Below are positions 36,564-45,090 of a DNA stretch of 64,000 nucleotides, piece after piece; the first letter of the stretch is position 1; every line of letters starts with the position of its first letter. Source of the DNA: Streptomyces sp. NBC_00442 (GTDB lineage: Bacteria; Actinomycetota; Actinomycetes; Streptomycetales; Streptomycetaceae); NCBI RefSeq assembly GCF_036014195.1, contig NZ_CP107918.1:62001-126000 (forward strand), written 5' to 3'. Position numbers and translations under genes: made by a program. The notes under the pieces were generated by a model. The model was not told the origin of the DNA and did not search any database. It saw only the letters and a list, made by a program, of their open reading frames with translations.

Positions 36564-36819
36564 ACCCTCATCCAACGCAGCGGGCTCGCAGCGCACAGCC
36601 GCCCGCATACGCAGATCCGGGGCGTGCGGATACTCAGACAGGATGCGCCCGGCCGGAGCCCCCAGGAGTCGTCCTGCCGACAGGAGCGCAGCGCCCCGCC
36701 CCGCCGGAGGCTCGCGCGACGGCGAAGCGGTCCCTGCATTCGGGGGAACTTTGCACGCAACCTCCCCTGTTCTCGGTATCGACCACGATCGGGCCGCGGG
36801 GACGCGCTATGCCTGTGCG

Positions 36820-37524
36820 GTGATTCCGATCCGGTCCCGCGCCATCGCCGCGTTCGCGGTGTGCGGCGCCTTGTCCCTCTGCGGCCTCTGCGGCCCGGTT
36901 GCCACAGCCCGCCCGACGGGTGGCGCCGCCCACATCGCGCTCGACCCGGTCGATGCCCTCGACGCGGTCGTCACCGCCGTCCCGCCGGCCAAGCTGGGCC
37001 TCAGCTGGCATGCCGGCTGCCCGGTGCCGGCCTCCCGGCTACGGCTCGTGCAAATGAACCACTGGGGCTTCGACAGCCAGGTCCACCGGGGCGAACTCGT
37101 CGTCCGCGACCGGGCGGTGGCCCCGCTGCTCCACGTCTTCGCGCAGGCCCTCCAGGCGAAGTTCCCCATCCGGCAGATGCGGGTGATGGCCGAGTTCGAC
37201 GGCGACGACGAGGCGGCGATGGCCGCCGACAACACCTCCGCTTTCAACTGCCGCAAGGTCACCGGCGATCCGTCCGAGGTCTCCCAGCACTCGTACGGGG
37301 ACGCGGTCGACATCAACACCTTGGAAAACCCGTACGTCGATGTGAACGACACGGTGTATCCGTCCGCCGGAGCCGCGTTCCTGGATCGGTCACAGCAGGT
37401 GAAGGGCATGATCCATCCCGGTGATGCGATCATCGAGGCGATGCGCGAGGCCGGCTGGCAATGGGGCGGCCGCTGGGATCCCCCGGACTACCAGCACTTC
37501 TCGGCGAACGGGCGCTCGGCGTAA
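36820..37524 (+). CDS. Secreted M15-type D-alanyl-D-alanine carboxypeptidase-like peptidase
   Basis: A 234-residue exported peptidase. A signal peptide (AIAAFAVCGALSLCGLCGPVATA) is followed by the VanY/M15 catalytic core. Zinc ligands are His157 and Asp164 in HSYGDAVDIN, plus His226 in YQHF near the C terminus; MRVMAEFDGDDEAAMAADNTSAFNCRK precedes them. M15 enzymes trim peptidoglycan stem peptides. The frame is open far upstream; GTG 36820 was chosen because it gives the complete signal peptide, but no strong ribosome-binding site precedes it. Single gene, converging on the HAD gene. Confidence 0.8.
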   Translation: MIPIRSRAIAAFAVCGALSLCGLCGPVATARPTGGAAHIALDPVDALDAVVTAVPPAKLGLSWHAGCPVPASRLRLVQMNHWGFDSQVHRGELVVRDRAVAPLLHVFAQALQAKFPIRQMRVMAEFDGDDEAAMAADNTSAFNCRKVTGDPSEVSQHSYGDAVDINTLENPYVDVNDTVYPSAGAAFLDRSQQVKGMIHPGDAIIEAMREAGWQWGGRWDPPDYQHFSANGRSA

Positions 37525-37614
37525 CCGCCCAGGTCAGAGTTGCGCGGGCCGTGCGGTACAGGGAGAAACGGCCAATTCCCGTGGCTGCTCGGCCACGCGA
37601 GGCGGGGACGGCGT

Positions 37615-38265
37615 CTACTGCTCGTTGATGAGGCTGGGGAGTTTGCGCATGTCGTGGAAGACGATGGCGCCGGGGCCTTCGAGTCGTTCGGCCGGGGTGA
37701 GGCCGCCGGCGTAGCCAAAGGCACGCATCCCGGCGGCGTGGGCGGCCTGGACGCCGGGGTAGCTGTCCTCGACCACGGCGCAGGCCGCAGGATCGACGCC
37801 CATCCGCCGTGCCGCGTGCAGGAAGAGGTCGGGGGCCGGCTTACCCCGGGAGACCTCGGTGGAGCTGAAGATGTGGCCCGTGAACCGGTCGTAGAGTCCG
37901 GTGACGCCGAGAGTGTGGCGCATCTTCTCGTGGGAACCGCTGGAGGCGACGCAGACCGGCAGGGTGATCTCGGCGAGTGCCTCGGGCAGCCCGTCCACGG
38001 CCTCGAGTCCTGCGTCGACCGCCTCGCGGTGACGCTGCATCAGCTGCTCCCACCAGTAGGCGGCGATCTCCTCCCCCAGCCGCTGGGCGATCTGTTCGCA
38101 GATGGATTCCCGTGAGCGCCCGATGAACAGGTCTATGACGTCCGCCTGGGTCAGCGGCCAGCCGAGCTCCGCCCCCAGCTCGATCTGGATGCGCACGGCT
38201 ATGCGTTCACTGTCGACGAGCACACCGTCACAGTCGAATATGACGAGTTCAATCGGCTTGATCAT
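37615..38265 (-). CDS. HAD-superfamily phosphatase (beta-phosphoglucomutase/GPH-like)
   Basis: A 216-residue haloacid dehalogenase-fold hydrolase. Motif I is FDCDGVLVDSE (Asp11, Asp13), motif II VASSGS, motif III Lys in RGKPAPDLFL, and motif IV VVEDSYPGVQAAHAAGM. An alpha-helical cap lies between motifs I and II (about 20-85). Sugar phosphates or phosphoglycolate are typical substrates of this subgroup. Start ATG 38265; the in-frame ATG 38295 would add 10 residues. Confidence 0.85.
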   Translation of the reverse strand: MIKPIELVIFDCDGVLVDSERIAVRIQIELGAELGWPLTQADVIDLFIGRSRESICEQIAQRLGEEIAAYWWEQLMQRHREAVDAGLEAVDGLPEALAEITLPVCVASSGSHEKMRHTLGVTGLYDRFTGHIFSSTEVSRGKPAPDLFLHAARRMGVDPAACAVVEDSYPGVQAAHAAGMRAFGYAGGLTPAERLEGPGAIVFHDMRKLPSLINEQ

Positions 38266-38549
38266 TTCCGCAGCATAAGCTGCTTGCCGGGTCATGCGGC
38301 CATGATGCGTCCACGGGCGTGCGTTCCCGACCGTGTTCGCAGCCCCGGATCCTCGATGGCCATCAATCGGGCACTCGGGAACGTACGCCCCTCGCGTGCA
38401 ACCCGGGGCCGATCCACAGGTCTTGAGCAGGACGCGAGTGCAGCGACGCGCGGCGACACGAACACTCGCGCGGACGGGCGCTCGCGCGACAGAGCGGGCC
38501 GGAGCAAAACCAGCTGCGCGCAGTGACAGCACCCGGAAGGATGGCGGGC

Positions 38550-38828
38550 ATGCCAAGCCCCACCGTGGAAGAGCTCCTCGCCCGCGTTCACGGGCTGACC
38601 CCTGAACGCGCGCAACAGATCGGTGATCAGATCGATGAGTGCAGACGGCGGCTCACCGCGAGCGGCGACATGGATGCCGTCCAGCAGCATCTGAAGGACC
38701 AAGGCGTCAGCACCTTCCAAGCAGTGATGATCACCATCAGGCTGCTGGACGACGACCATCCGAGCAGGCTGCGCGCAGCACGAGAAATCGTGGAGTGCAG
38801 CCCGGCCCGAACACACGGCTCCGCATAG
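38550..38828 (+). CDS. Small hypothetical protein
   Basis: A 92-residue protein, mostly helical (PTVEELLARVHGLTPERAQQIGDQIDECRRRL ... VQQHLKDQGVSTFQAVMITIRLL). ATG 38550 is spaced correctly after GGAAGG (38535-38540). No known domain; no export signal. Confidence 0.5.
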   Translation: MPSPTVEELLARVHGLTPERAQQIGDQIDECRRRLTASGDMDAVQQHLKDQGVSTFQAVMITIRLLDDDHPSRLRAAREIVECSPARTHGSA

Positions 38829-38880
38829 GCATGCCGGCCCGCGAGCAGCGCACCAAGCTCATTCGAATCCGGTACGCGCT

Positions 38881-39570
38881 CTACCCGTGGAACGTCGTGA
38901 CCTCCTCCAGCGGGGCCCGGCCCGTCGTCACTTGGTTGACCGGTGCGGATCCGTCGGCGTAGCCGAAGGAGACGCCTGCCAGCAACTGTCCCTCGTTCAG
39001 GCCGAGTTCCTCACGGACCGTGTCGGCGTAGAAGCTCAGCAGACCCTGGGGGCAGCTCGCCACCCCGTACGCCGTCATCGACAGGAGCAGCGTCTGCAGG
39101 TACGCGCCCACATCGGCGGCGAGTCGCGCTCCGCCGTCGCCGGTCACGAACAGGAACGCGGCGTGCGGTGCGCCGTAGAAGCTCAGACTCCGTGCGTTGT
39201 ACGCCGCTCGGGCCTCATGATCGTCGGGGGCGATGCCCAGGGCTCCGTAGAGCTGTGCGCCGAATGCCGCGCGGCGCGCCTGGTGGGCCGGTGCGTACAT
39301 GCCCTCGGAGTACGGGAGGTCGATCGTCGTGCGGCGCTCCGCGTGGGCCACCCGGAGTGCGCGCGCCAGTCGGTCGCGGACAGCGCCGCTCACCACCTCC
39401 ACCCGCCACGGCTGCGCGTTGGAGTTCGAGGGCGCGGCGCCGGCCAGGCGGAAGACCGCGCGCATCGTGTCCTCCGGCACCGGGTCCGGGCGGAAGGCGC
39501 GGGTCGCGCGACGGCCTCGTATCAGCGCTTCCGCGTGGTCACGCAGGTCGGTGGATGCGAGCGGGCTCAT
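38881..39570 (-). CDS. Nitroreductase-family FMN oxidoreductase
   Basis: A 229-residue nitroreductase: RRATRAFRPDPVPEDTMRAVFRLAGAAPSNSNAQPWRVEVVSG is the classic FMN-binding N terminus, and LLSMTAYGVASCPQGLLSFYADTVREELGL the conserved second half ending GYADGSAPVNQV. Enzymes of this type reduce nitroaromatics, quinones or flavins with NAD(P)H. It is divergent from the TetR gene at 39676, with a palindromic operator in the 105-bp gap, so it is probably repressed by that regulator. Confidence 0.88.
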   Translation of the reverse strand: MSPLASTDLRDHAEALIRGRRATRAFRPDPVPEDTMRAVFRLAGAAPSNSNAQPWRVEVVSGAVRDRLARALRVAHAERRTTIDLPYSEGMYAPAHQARRAAFGAQLYGALGIAPDDHEARAAYNARSLSFYGAPHAAFLFVTGDGGARLAADVGAYLQTLLLSMTAYGVASCPQGLLSFYADTVREELGLNEGQLLAGVSFGYADGSAPVNQVTTGRAPLEEVTTFHG

Positions 39571-39598
39571 GGGTGGGGCACTCCTCGGCAGCCGGCAA

Positions 39599-39668
39599 GT
39601 AAACGGGAGCGTTTACATGCCGGACACTAGCAGCTCGACGCCCCTGCGAAGTAAACGCGCCCGTACAC
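39599..39668. promoter_or_regulatory. TetR operator sites between nitroreductase and TetR genes
   Basis: A perfect palindrome GTAAACG-GGAG-CGTTTAC lies at 39599-39616 and a second, weaker site with the same half GTAAACG at 39651-39657 followed by CGTACAC (39662-39668). They sit upstream of the two divergent starts, as expected for control of both genes by the TetR protein. Confidence 0.72.
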
Positions 39669-39675
39669 TTGGCGC

Positions 39676-40296
39676 ATGAGTGCGACGAGTGAAGCCCAGG
39701 CCGGGACCGCGGCGCCGCAGAGGCGTGGGCGCGGCGGGCGCGAGCGCATCCTGGCCGCCGCTGCCCGGCTGTTCGCCGCCCAGGGGATCAACGCGACCGG
39801 CATGGAGCAGGTGGCCGAGGCGGCGCCCGTCTCCAAGCGCACGCTCTACGCGCACTTCCGGACCAAGAACGACCTGGTCGTGGCACATCTCCAGGACCTC
39901 GTCCCCTCCGGGGCCACGCTGGAGAGCGTCCTGACGCGGCAGGACGTTCCGCCGCTGGAGCGGATCCTCGGGCTGTTCGACTCGCCCGCACCGGATGCGT
40001 CACCGGTGCGCGGGTGCCCGTTCATCGACGCCGCGGTGGAGTTTCCCGATCCGGACAGTGCCGTTCACGCCTATGCGCGTGAGCAGAAGGTGCGGATGGT
40101 GCAGTTGGTGGGTGTGCTGGTGACCGAGTTGGGGTGTCGCGAACCGGCCGCCCTCGCCGAGCAGTTGGTGATCCTCGCGGACGGGGCCGCCAGCCGTGCC
40201 ATGGTCCTGAACGAGGCCGGCTACGGCCGGCACGCGCGGGCAGCGGCGGAGGTCCTCCTCGCGCACTCGCTGTCGGGCACGTCCCGGCAGCACTGA
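39676..40296 (+). CDS. TetR/AcrR-family transcriptional regulator
   Basis: A 206-residue TetR-type repressor. The HTH is at about 22-66 (RERILAAAARLFAAQGINATGMEQVAEAAPVSKRTLYAHFRTKNDLV). The ligand domain has RGCPFIDAAVEFPDPDSAVH, a Cys-containing pattern seen in a subgroup near oxidoreductase genes. It likely controls itself and the divergent nitroreductase through the GTAAACG palindromes. Confidence 0.9.
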   Translation: MSATSEAQAGTAAPQRRGRGGRERILAAAARLFAAQGINATGMEQVAEAAPVSKRTLYAHFRTKNDLVVAHLQDLVPSGATLESVLTRQDVPPLERILGLFDSPAPDASPVRGCPFIDAAVEFPDPDSAVHAYAREQKVRMVQLVGVLVTELGCREPAALAEQLVILADGAASRAMVLNEAGYGRHARAAAEVLLAHSLSGTSRQH

Positions 40297-40419
40297 ATCG
40301 GCCGGTTCCGTCCGCCATACGGGGGTCCTGCGCCGCGCCGATTTCCATCGACACCTCGTAGGCGCGCACCCGCGGCGGAACGCAGAAGCCCCCTTGCCTC
40401 GGGAATCCGTCCGAGTGGA

Positions 40420-40447
40420 CCAATCCGAAGCCTGCGCGGCCCCGAAT
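40420..40447 (+). promoter_or_regulatory. SigK-type promoter of the fatty-acid operon
   Basis: CCAATCC (40420-40426), 15-nt spacer, CCGAAT (40442-40447), 59 nt before the GTG at 40507. It has the same two boxes as the sites at 55121, 55660 and 58242, and resembles the mycobacterial SigK consensus CCATCC-N16/17-CCGAAT. Confidence 0.72.
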
Positions 40448-40506
40448 CACTGGCGAATACGGCGCCGGGCAAGCGGCGCCGCGCGAGGCTGGAGGCGACG
40501 GGCACA

Positions 40507-41769
40507 GTGGAGCGGCGACAGATAGCCGTAGTGGGCGGCGGGGTGGCGGGACTGACCGCCGCCTACGTGTTGCAGCAGGCCTGCGACGTGACGCTGTACG
40601 AGGCCGACGAGCGCCTGGGCGGGCACGCCCACACGCACGAGGTGGCCCAGGCGGCGGGCGGCACGGTGCGGGTCGACAGCGGCTTCATCGTCCACAACGA
40701 ACGTACGTATCCCCTGCTGCTGCGCCTGTTCCGCGAGCTGGGGGTGGCCACCCAGGACGCGGAAATGAGCATGTCGGTGCGGTGCGACGGATGCGGCCTG
40801 CAGTACGCGGGCGCGCGTGGGCTCGCGGGGCTGTTCGCTCAGCCCCGCAGGGCGCTGAGCGGTCGCTATCTGCGGATGCTCGGCCAGGTCCCCGCGTTCC
40901 ATCGTGCCGCGCGGGCGGCGCTCGCCTCGGACCGTGACGGCACGATGACGCTCGGGGAGTTCTTGGCGGAGGGCGGCTTCACGCCGTACTTCGTGCACCA
41001 TTTCGCCACCCCGCTGGTGTCCGCGGTGTGGTCGTGCGCCCCGGAGACGGCCATGCGGTATCCGGCCACGTACCTGTTCCAGTTCCTGGAGCACCACGGC
41101 ATGCTGTCGGTCCGAGGGGCGCCGCAGTGGAAGACGGTGACGGGTGGCTCGGTCGAGTACGTCGGCCGGGTCGTCAAGCAGCTCACCGCCTGTCACACCG
41201 CCACCCCGGTGCGGGCGGTGCGGCGCGCCCCCGGCCGGGCCGAGGTGATCACCGCCGATGGTGTGACGAGCACGTACGACGCCGTGGTGATCGCCGTCCA
41301 TCCCGATCAGGCCCTGCGGCTCCTGGCCGATCCCACCCCGCGGGAATCCCGGGTCCTGAGTGCCTTCCCGTACTCGCGCAACCACACCGTGCTGCACACC
41401 GACTCCGCCCTGCTGCCCAGTGCCCGGCGGGCCAGGGCGTCCTGGAACTATCTGATGCCCTCCTGCGAGTCCCCGGCGGACACGGTCCGCGTCAGCTACG
41501 ACATGGGCCGGCTGCAACGCCTGGATTCCCCCGACCCGTACATCGTCACCCTCAACGCCGGGGACCGCATCGACTCCGGCCAGGTGCTGGCCCGCATGAC
41601 CTATGAACACCCCGTCTACACACGGGAGTCGGTCGCCGCGCAGCAGCACCTCCCCGGGCTGAACACCCCGGTCACCGTGTACGCCGGCGCCTATCACGGC
41701 TGGGGATTCCACGAGGACGGGTGCCGCTCCGGTGTGCGGGCCGCCGCCGCTCTGGGGGTGCCGTGGTGA
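40507..41769 (+). CDS. FAD-dependent amine oxidase-like oxidoreductase (Rv0449c type)
   Basis: A 420-residue flavoprotein. It has the N-terminal Rossmann motif VVGGGVAGLTAAYVL (8-22), GGHAHTHEV and VDSGFIVHN of the NAD(P)/FAD amine-oxidase group, and the C-terminal FAD contact YAGAYHGWGFHEDGCRSG. This group is found with DUF1365 and cyclopropane synthase genes and is thought to act on fatty acyl chains in the membrane. First gene of the operon 40507-46609, and the counterpart of M. tuberculosis Rv0449c. GTG start preceded by GGAGG. Confidence 0.87.
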   Translation: MERRQIAVVGGGVAGLTAAYVLQQACDVTLYEADERLGGHAHTHEVAQAAGGTVRVDSGFIVHNERTYPLLLRLFRELGVATQDAEMSMSVRCDGCGLQYAGARGLAGLFAQPRRALSGRYLRMLGQVPAFHRAARAALASDRDGTMTLGEFLAEGGFTPYFVHHFATPLVSAVWSCAPETAMRYPATYLFQFLEHHGMLSVRGAPQWKTVTGGSVEYVGRVVKQLTACHTATPVRAVRRAPGRAEVITADGVTSTYDAVVIAVHPDQALRLLADPTPRESRVLSAFPYSRNHTVLHTDSALLPSARRARASWNYLMPSCESPADTVRVSYDMGRLQRLDSPDPYIVTLNAGDRIDSGQVLARMTYEHPVYTRESVAAQQHLPGLNTPVTVYAGAYHGWGFHEDGCRSGVRAAAALGVPW

Positions 41770-42527
41770 CCACCATGACCCCTGCCCCGGTCCGCGCCCG
41801 GCCCGCCCCGGCGCTGTACGAATGCGTCGTTTCGCACGTGCGTACCGCTCCGCTGCGGCACGCGTTCAGCCACCGCACCTACATGTGGCTCGTCGATCTC
41901 GATGAACTGCCGATCCTGCCCCGCGCGCTGCGGCCACTGGCCCGCTTCGAGGCGCGCGACCACTTCGCCGGGACGGACACGACGCTGCGCGCCGGCCTCG
42001 ACCGCTTCCTCGCGGCGCGGGGTGTACGCCTGCACGGGGGCCGGGTCCTCATGCTCGCCCAGGCGCGCGTGCTGGGCTACGTCTTCAACCCGCTGTCCCT
42101 GTACTGGTGCCACGGCCCCGGCGGCGATCTGGTCGCCGTGGTCGCCGAGGTCCACAACACGTACGGCGAACGCCACTGTTATCTGCTGCGCACGGACACC
42201 GAGGGACGGGCCGTGGTGCCCAAGGAGTTCTACGTCTCTCCGTTCTTCCCCGTGGACGGTGCCTACCGGATGCGTCTGCCCGAGCCCTCCGACCGCCTGA
42301 ACCTGAGCGTGCAGCTGCGCCGGGGCGACGAGCGGCCGTTCACCGCGACGGTGCGAGGCGCGCGTACTCCCGCGACGCCCCGCCGCCTGCTGTCGGCGGC
42401 GTTGCGTCACCCGTGGTCGACGCTCGCCGTCGCGGCCGGGATCCGCAGGCACGGACTGTGGCTGTTCCTGCGCCGCCTGCCCGTCCATTCCCGACCCAGC
42501 CACTGCCTCCAGGAGGGCATGAAGTGA
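41766..42527 (+). CDS. DUF1365 protein (Rv0448c type)
   Basis: A 253-residue DUF1365 protein: YECVVSHVRTAPLRHAFSHRTYMWLVDLDELP, GYVFNPLSLYWCHGPGGDLVAVVAEVHNTYGERHCYLL and KEFYVSPFFPVDGAYRMRLPEP are the family blocks. Function unknown; always linked to lipid-modifying methyltransferases. The GTG at 41766 overlaps the stop of the previous gene (GTGA). Counterpart of M. tuberculosis Rv0448c. Confidence 0.86.
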   Translation: MTTMTPAPVRARPAPALYECVVSHVRTAPLRHAFSHRTYMWLVDLDELPILPRALRPLARFEARDHFAGTDTTLRAGLDRFLAARGVRLHGGRVLMLAQARVLGYVFNPLSLYWCHGPGGDLVAVVAEVHNTYGERHCYLLRTDTEGRAVVPKEFYVSPFFPVDGAYRMRLPEPSDRLNLSVQLRRGDERPFTATVRGARTPATPRRLLSAALRHPWSTLAVAAGIRRHGLWLFLRRLPVHSRPSHCLQEGMK

Positions 42528-43801
42528 AGGCCGCAGTCTCTTTCCCCGACAGTTCGACCGGGGCCGCCGCGCCGCCCGCAGTCGTGGACGCGTCCCGGTG
42601 GCCGGACGTGGCCGGGGTGCCGCGCAGTTCACCGCTTCGGACAGCCGTGGCGGCGTGGGTCGTTCGGCGCGCCCTGGGGCGGCTGCCGCTGCGCGTACAG
42701 CTGGGTGGCGCGGCTCCCACCGGGGACCGGGGGCCGCTGGTCACCGTGCACGCCCCTCAGGCGTTCTTCCGGCGCCTGGGCACCGACGGGCTGATCGGCT
42801 TCGGCGAGTCCTACATGGCCGGGGAGTGGGACACCGACGATCTGGTCGGAGTCCTCACCGTCCTGGCCGCGAACGTCTCCTCGCTCGTTCCGCGTCCGTT
42901 GCAGGCACTGCGCGGTCTGTGGGCGCACCGCCAGCCGGCCGCGGAACGCAACAGCCTGCACGGCGCGCGCAGCAACATCCAGCGCCACTACGACCTGTCC
43001 AACGACTTGTTCGCGCTGTTCCTCGACGAGACCATGACGTACTCCGGTGCCGTCTTCCGCGGCTTCCCCGCCGGCCGGCCACAGCTGGCCGAGGCTCAGG
43101 GGCGAAAGATCGACCGGCTGCTCGACCTGGCTCAGGTGACGCGTGGCACCAGGGTGCTGGAGATCGGTACCGGCTGGGGCGAACTCGCGTTGCGCGCGGC
43201 CGCGCGCGGCGCACACGTCAAGACGGTGACGCTGTCCCGCGAGCAGCGCGACCACGCGGCCGCACGCATCGCGCAGGCCGGCCACACCGGCCGCGTCTCG
43301 GTCGAGCTGTGCGACTACCGCCATGTCACGGGCGACTTCGACGCGATCGTGAGCGTGGAGATGATCGAAGCCGTGGGCGAGGAGTACTGGCCCGTCTACT
43401 TCGACACCCTGGCCCGCCTGCTCACTCCTGGCGGACGGATCGCGCTGCAGGCCATCACGATGCCCCACGACCGCGTGCAGGCCACCCGCGGCACCTACAC
43501 CTGGATCCACAAGTACATCTTCCCCGGCGGTCGCATTCCCTCCGTCGAAGCACTGGGGCACGCCGCCGAAGCGGCGGGCCTCGCGACGGTGCACGACGAC
43601 GCGTACGGGCCGCACTACGCCGAGACCCTGCGGCTGTGGCGTGAGCGCTTCGCCGACCGGGGCGGTGACGTGGCGGCCCTCGGCTTCGACGGCACCTTCG
43701 CCCGGATGTGGGAGTTCTACCTGGCCTATTCGGAGGCCGGGTTCAGAGCTCGCTACCTCGACGTGCACCACCTCGTACTCGCCGGGGCGGGTGCGCGGTG
43801 A
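42524..43801 (+). CDS. Cyclopropane-fatty-acyl-phospholipid synthase-like methyltransferase 1 (UfaA1 type)
   Basis: A 425-residue SAM-dependent methyltransferase. It has an N-terminal SCP2-like region (about 50-135, GFGESYMAGEWDTDDLVGVLTVL), the substrate helix RSNIQRHYDLSNDLFALFLDETMTYS, SAM motif VLEIGTGWGELALRAA (about 212-227) and EMIEAVGEEYWPVYF. It resembles CfaA/UfaA1, which methylate the double bond of membrane phospholipid acyl chains. GTGA overlap with the DUF1365 gene, and AGGAGG upstream. Counterpart of Rv0447c. Confidence 0.88.
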   Translation: MKAAVSFPDSSTGAAAPPAVVDASRWPDVAGVPRSSPLRTAVAAWVVRRALGRLPLRVQLGGAAPTGDRGPLVTVHAPQAFFRRLGTDGLIGFGESYMAGEWDTDDLVGVLTVLAANVSSLVPRPLQALRGLWAHRQPAAERNSLHGARSNIQRHYDLSNDLFALFLDETMTYSGAVFRGFPAGRPQLAEAQGRKIDRLLDLAQVTRGTRVLEIGTGWGELALRAAARGAHVKTVTLSREQRDHAAARIAQAGHTGRVSVELCDYRHVTGDFDAIVSVEMIEAVGEEYWPVYFDTLARLLTPGGRIALQAITMPHDRVQATRGTYTWIHKYIFPGGRIPSVEALGHAAEAAGLATVHDDAYGPHYAETLRLWRERFADRGGDVAALGFDGTFARMWEFYLAYSEAGFRARYLDVHHLVLAGAGAR

Positions 43802-45090
43802 AGGGCGTGGCGCCTCGCCTGGCCGAGGCCGTCCAGTCGTACACCGGGGCCGCTCTGCCGGTGCGGCTGCGCGCCTGGGACGGGAGCGAGGCCGGACCCG
43901 ACGGCGCGCCGGTCGTCGTCCTGCGCTCACCGCGCGCCCTGCGCCGTCTGATGTGGGAGCCGGGTGAACTCGGGCTGGCCCAGGCCTACATCAGCGACGA
44001 GCTCGACGTCGAAGGGGACCTGGCCGCCGCGCTGAGCACGGTGTGGCGTTCGGTCCGCGCACGCCAAGTGCGGCCGGGCCGCCCGGGAGCTCGACGGCAT
44101 GTGACCGCCGCCCTCACCGCCCTGCGCTGCGGAGCCGTCGGCCCGCGCCCGCCCGCCCCGCACGCACCGCAGGCGCGGCTGCGCGGCCGGCTGCACAGCA
44201 CCGAACGCGACCGGGCCGCGATCAGCCACCACTACGACCTGTCCAACGACTGGTACGCACTGCTCATGGACGAGTCCATGGCCTACTCCTGCGCCTACTG
44301 GACCCGCCCGGACGACCCTTCGTACGGTCTGGCCGAGGCCCAGCGCGACAAACTGGAGCTGATCTGCCGCAAGGTGGGCCTGACGCCCGGCGCGCGCCTG
44401 CTGGACGTGGGCTGCGGCTGGGGAAGCCTGTCGCTGTACGCGGCACGCCACTTCAAGGCGCGCGTCACCGCGGTCACCCTGTCGCGGGAACAGCGCGACT
44501 TCGTCACGGCGCGCGTTCACGAAGAAGGTCTCGACGATCTCGTCGATGTCCATCTGCGGCACTACCGGCACATCACCGGCGCCGACTACGACGCCGTCTG
44601 CGCGATCGAGATGGGCGAACACGTCGGCGACGCCCACTACCCCGACTTCGCCGGCCGGCTCCACACCCTGCTGCGCCCCGGCGGCCGTCTCCTGATCCAG
44701 CAGATGTCGCGGACCGGGCACGCCCCCGGTGGCGGCGCGTTCATCGAGTCCTACATCGCACCCGACATGCACATGCGGCCCCTGGGCGAGACCGTCGCCC
44801 TGCTGGAAGGCGCGGGCCTCGACGTGTGGGCCGTGGAGTCGCTGCGCGAGCACTACGTTCGTACCATCGCCGCGTGGCACGCCACCCTGGAAGCACGGTG
44901 GGCGGAATTCGTGGCCCTGGCCGGCCAGGAGACGGCCCGGGTCTGGCGTCTCTACCTCGCCGGCGGGGGCCTCGCGTTCGCCGAACGCCGTATGGGAGTC
45001 GACCAGATCCTCGCCGTACGCCCCGGCACGGACGGCACGGCGACCATGCCCGCCACCCTGTCCGACTGGTACCAGCAGAAAGGCATGTGA
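43798..45090 (+). CDS. Cyclopropane-fatty-acyl-phospholipid synthase-like methyltransferase 2
   Basis: A 430-residue paralogue of the preceding gene: ELGLAQAYISDELDVEGDL, AISHHYDLSNDWYALLMDESMAYSCAYW, SAM motif LLDVGCGWGSLSLYAA (about 202-217) and CAIEMGEHVGDAHYPDF. It differs throughout, so it is not a recent duplicate, and the two may act in sequence (methylene transfer and branched or cyclopropane product). GTGA overlap with gene 1. The mycobacterial operon has only one such gene. Confidence 0.87.
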   Translation: MKGVAPRLAEAVQSYTGAALPVRLRAWDGSEAGPDGAPVVVLRSPRALRRLMWEPGELGLAQAYISDELDVEGDLAAALSTVWRSVRARQVRPGRPGARRHVTAALTALRCGAVGPRPPAPHAPQARLRGRLHSTERDRAAISHHYDLSNDWYALLMDESMAYSCAYWTRPDDPSYGLAEAQRDKLELICRKVGLTPGARLLDVGCGWGSLSLYAARHFKARVTAVTLSREQRDFVTARVHEEGLDDLVDVHLRHYRHITGADYDAVCAIEMGEHVGDAHYPDFAGRLHTLLRPGGRLLIQQMSRTGHAPGGGAFIESYIAPDMHMRPLGETVALLEGAGLDVWAVESLREHYVRTIAAWHATLEARWAEFVALAGQETARVWRLYLAGGGLAFAERRMGVDQILAVRPGTDGTATMPATLSDWYQQKGM

